Part shown: in pieces, positions 41,933-43,334 of the stretch
How the letters are laid out: each line of letters starts with the position of its first letter
How positions within the stretch are numbered: position 1 is the first letter of the stretch
Origin: a bacterium
GTDB taxonomy: Bacteria > Calescibacteriota > Calescibacteriia > Calescibacteriales > Calescibacteriaceae
Assembly: GCA_030550715.1 (NCBI GenBank)
Contig: JAUQOU010000014.1
Coordinates: forward strand, 1-43,334
Length of the DNA: 43,334 bases
Direction of reading: 5' to 3'
Made by a program: the position numbers and the translations under genes
Notes under the pieces: model-generated
What the model was told of the DNA's origin: nothing
The model's database searches: none
Seen by the model: the letters and a program-made list of their open reading frames with translations, nothing else

Positions 41933-43235
41933 TTAATTAAATACTTTGAGCATTTCCTGAGATAGTCCTACTTTTTGAGATAGGTTTTCAAGTGTTTTTT
42001 GATATTTTTCAAGTTTATCTTTATGTATTACAAGTTCAAGGTTCATTGCTTTTATGATTTTAATTCCGTTGATGCATGAGATAATTTTTTCTATTTCTGT
42101 TTTTGCTTTTTCAAACGACTCTTCTGCGATTTTTTCTGCTTCTTCAAACTCATTTTCATTGAGTTTTATTCTCGAGAGTGTTATTTTGAACTCTGTTTGA
42201 TTTTGAACATTTTCATATTTTTCCTTTGCTTGTTTGAGGAGTTCTTTTGCGGGTGCGAATTTTCCTTCAAGAACCAGAGATAGCGCGATAAGTGTTTCAT
42301 ATTCTGCTTTTTTATAGTTTGAGTCGGTTTTCTTGTATAGTTCTTCAATTATTTTTCTTCCTTCTTCTGTTTCTCCGATGAATATTTTCATTTTTGCAAG
42401 CATATACTTTGTTTCTCTTGTTCCATATTCATCGCCTATTTTTTCAAATATGTCTATGCTTTTTTTGAGGTTTTCCATTGCCTTTTCAATGTTTCCTCTT
42501 TCAAAGAGTATTTGTGAGATATTAGCGAGAGCAAGGGCTTCTCCTCTTACATCCATTATTGATTTTGCTATTTCAAGGTATTCTTTGAATAGGAGGAGGG
42601 CGGTATCGTGGTTGCCAAGCATGTAGTGAACTGCTCCGTAGTTTATTGTTGCGATTCCTCTTTTTCTTATGTCGCTGAGTTTCAGCGTCGTATCGTATAA
42701 TTCACCAAAAAATTTTTTAGCTTTTTCATAATCTTGAACGAGGAAGTATGCTCTTCCTATTGCGTTGAGAGCTTCTGCGTATATATCCTGATTTTCGGTT
42801 TTTATCTCGTTATCTATTGAATTTAATAGCTCATTTACGTATTTTATGGCTTCTTCTGGCAGGGATTTATCAACAAAAAGATGACAGAGCAGTGCAAGAG
42901 TTTTTATATACTCTGATTTTTTTCTGTTTTTGAAAATTTGAAGTACTTCAAGGTATATTTTTTCTGCGAGTTCAAAGTTTCCTTTTATCTGGAGGCAGTC
43001 GGCTATCCATCTTTTAGCTATTGCGAGTTTTATTTCATCTTGTGAGAAGTTCCGTGATTTTTCAAAAATTTCTATGGCTCTATCAATTTCTCCTGTTCTG
43101 TAAAGGATTTCTCCGTATTCTATGAGGAAGTCATACACTTCTGATATTTCGTCGATTTTGAGATGAGCTTTTTGGAGTAGGTTCAACGCCTTTTCAAAAT
43201 ACTCTTTTGCGTTCTTTATGTTGTGTTTTATCTTT
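41933..43235 (-). CDS. TPR-repeat protein, N-terminus missing
   Basis: A run of at least ten TPR-like helical pairs fills about 430 residues, with repeated A-x-x-x-F/Y-x-x-A-L patterns of the signalling and scaffold kind. No catalytic domain is visible. The open frame continues to 43318, but bases 43236-43334 exactly copy part of the enoyl-CoA hydratase gene in another frame, so the first 28 residues of that frame are not real TPR sequence. The true gene start is therefore missing; it may be the C-terminal half of a larger regulatory protein. Confidence 0.75.
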
Positions 43236-43334
43236 AATAAAGTTCGTTTATATCTGCTCCTGCTGAAAAAGCTCTTCCTTCTCCTCTTATAATTACTCCA
43301 AAGTATTTTCCGTACCATATTTTATCTATAATTT
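43236..43334. repeat. 99-bp exact direct repeat, copy at window end
   Basis: Exact copy of 29501-29599 running to the last base of the window. Probably an assembly overlap; a duplication junction is the alternative. Confidence 0.97.

Noticed and set aside
1-43334. Insertion sequences, prophage, CRISPR arrays, toxin-antitoxin or defence islands
   Set aside because: Apart from the truncated Rpn-type gene at the left edge, I see no transposase, integrase, phage gene or array; the gene content is mostly housekeeping and envelope.

Overview
The window is an AT-rich bacterial stretch (roughly one third G+C by eye) in which every recognisable gene is bacterial. MreBCD, a prolipoprotein signal, type II secretion pseudopilins, a CcmF/CcmH cytochrome c maturation pair and flagellar genes point to a motile, rod-forming, diderm cell. 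An aa3-like oxidase operon with a diheme cytochrome c points to aerobic respiration. The tRNAs and the tmRNA are very GC-rich against an AT-rich background, which suggests a thermophile. I cannot place it in a phylum from this alone; a deep-branching or candidate-phylum thermophile (for example a Calescamantes-like lineage) is only a guess. Both ends look like contig ends: the left end cuts a gene open, and the last 99 bases exactly repeat bases 29501-29599.

Layout. 1-5.4 kb: truncated Rpn-type nuclease tail, a RimM-like protein made of two N-terminal domains, PhoH-like ATPase, alpha/beta hydrolase, CarA, a small membrane protein and a TRL-like lipoprotein. 5.5-7.5 kb: FolK, a metallophosphoesterase and HU with a good terminator. 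7.6-10.9 kb: a coupled flagellar cassette of FliW, a glycosyltransferase-TPR protein and a divergent flagellin/FlgL-like protein. 11-15.8 kb: CcmF, an adenylyl-cyclase/RDD fusion, an SDR dehydrogenase, the tmRNA gene ssrA and CcmH. 15.8-25.1 kb: two large exported proteins (780 and 1341 aa) that share Ig-like domains and a Cys-TM-basic C-terminal tail, flanking RapZ and a solitary atpA. 25.2-28.9 kb: GspG and a GspH-like pseudopilin, an RpiB-GlyA fusion, and HtpX. 28.9-30.9 kb: crotonase-family hydratase with a Ccr-like reductase. 31.1-33.6 kb: tRNA-Gly, tRNA-Thr, mreBCD. 33.6-36 kb: ThiE, a DUF420 protein and a flavin disulfide-reductase-type enzyme. 36.2-40.8 kb: cytochrome c and coxBACD. 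40.8-43.3 kb: PurM and a truncated TPR protein.

How genes work together. CcmF/CcmH would attach heme to the CXXCH cytochrome encoded at 36.3 kb, which probably feeds electrons to the oxidase encoded just after it; the DUF420 protein (CtaM-like) may help assemble that oxidase. The hydratase, Ccr-like reductase and dienoyl-CoA-reductase-like SDR suggest acyl-CoA metabolism. FliW, the glycosyltransferase and the flagellin-like protein look like a flagellin production and possibly modification unit.

Two translation-start styles appear. Some genes have strong AAGGAGG ribosome sites. Many first-in-operon genes have none and instead carry a TANNNT -10-like box 8-11 nt before the ATG, as expected for leaderless mRNAs. 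Two protein genes, ccmH and mreB, each start 21 nt after a stable RNA (tmRNA and tRNA-Thr).
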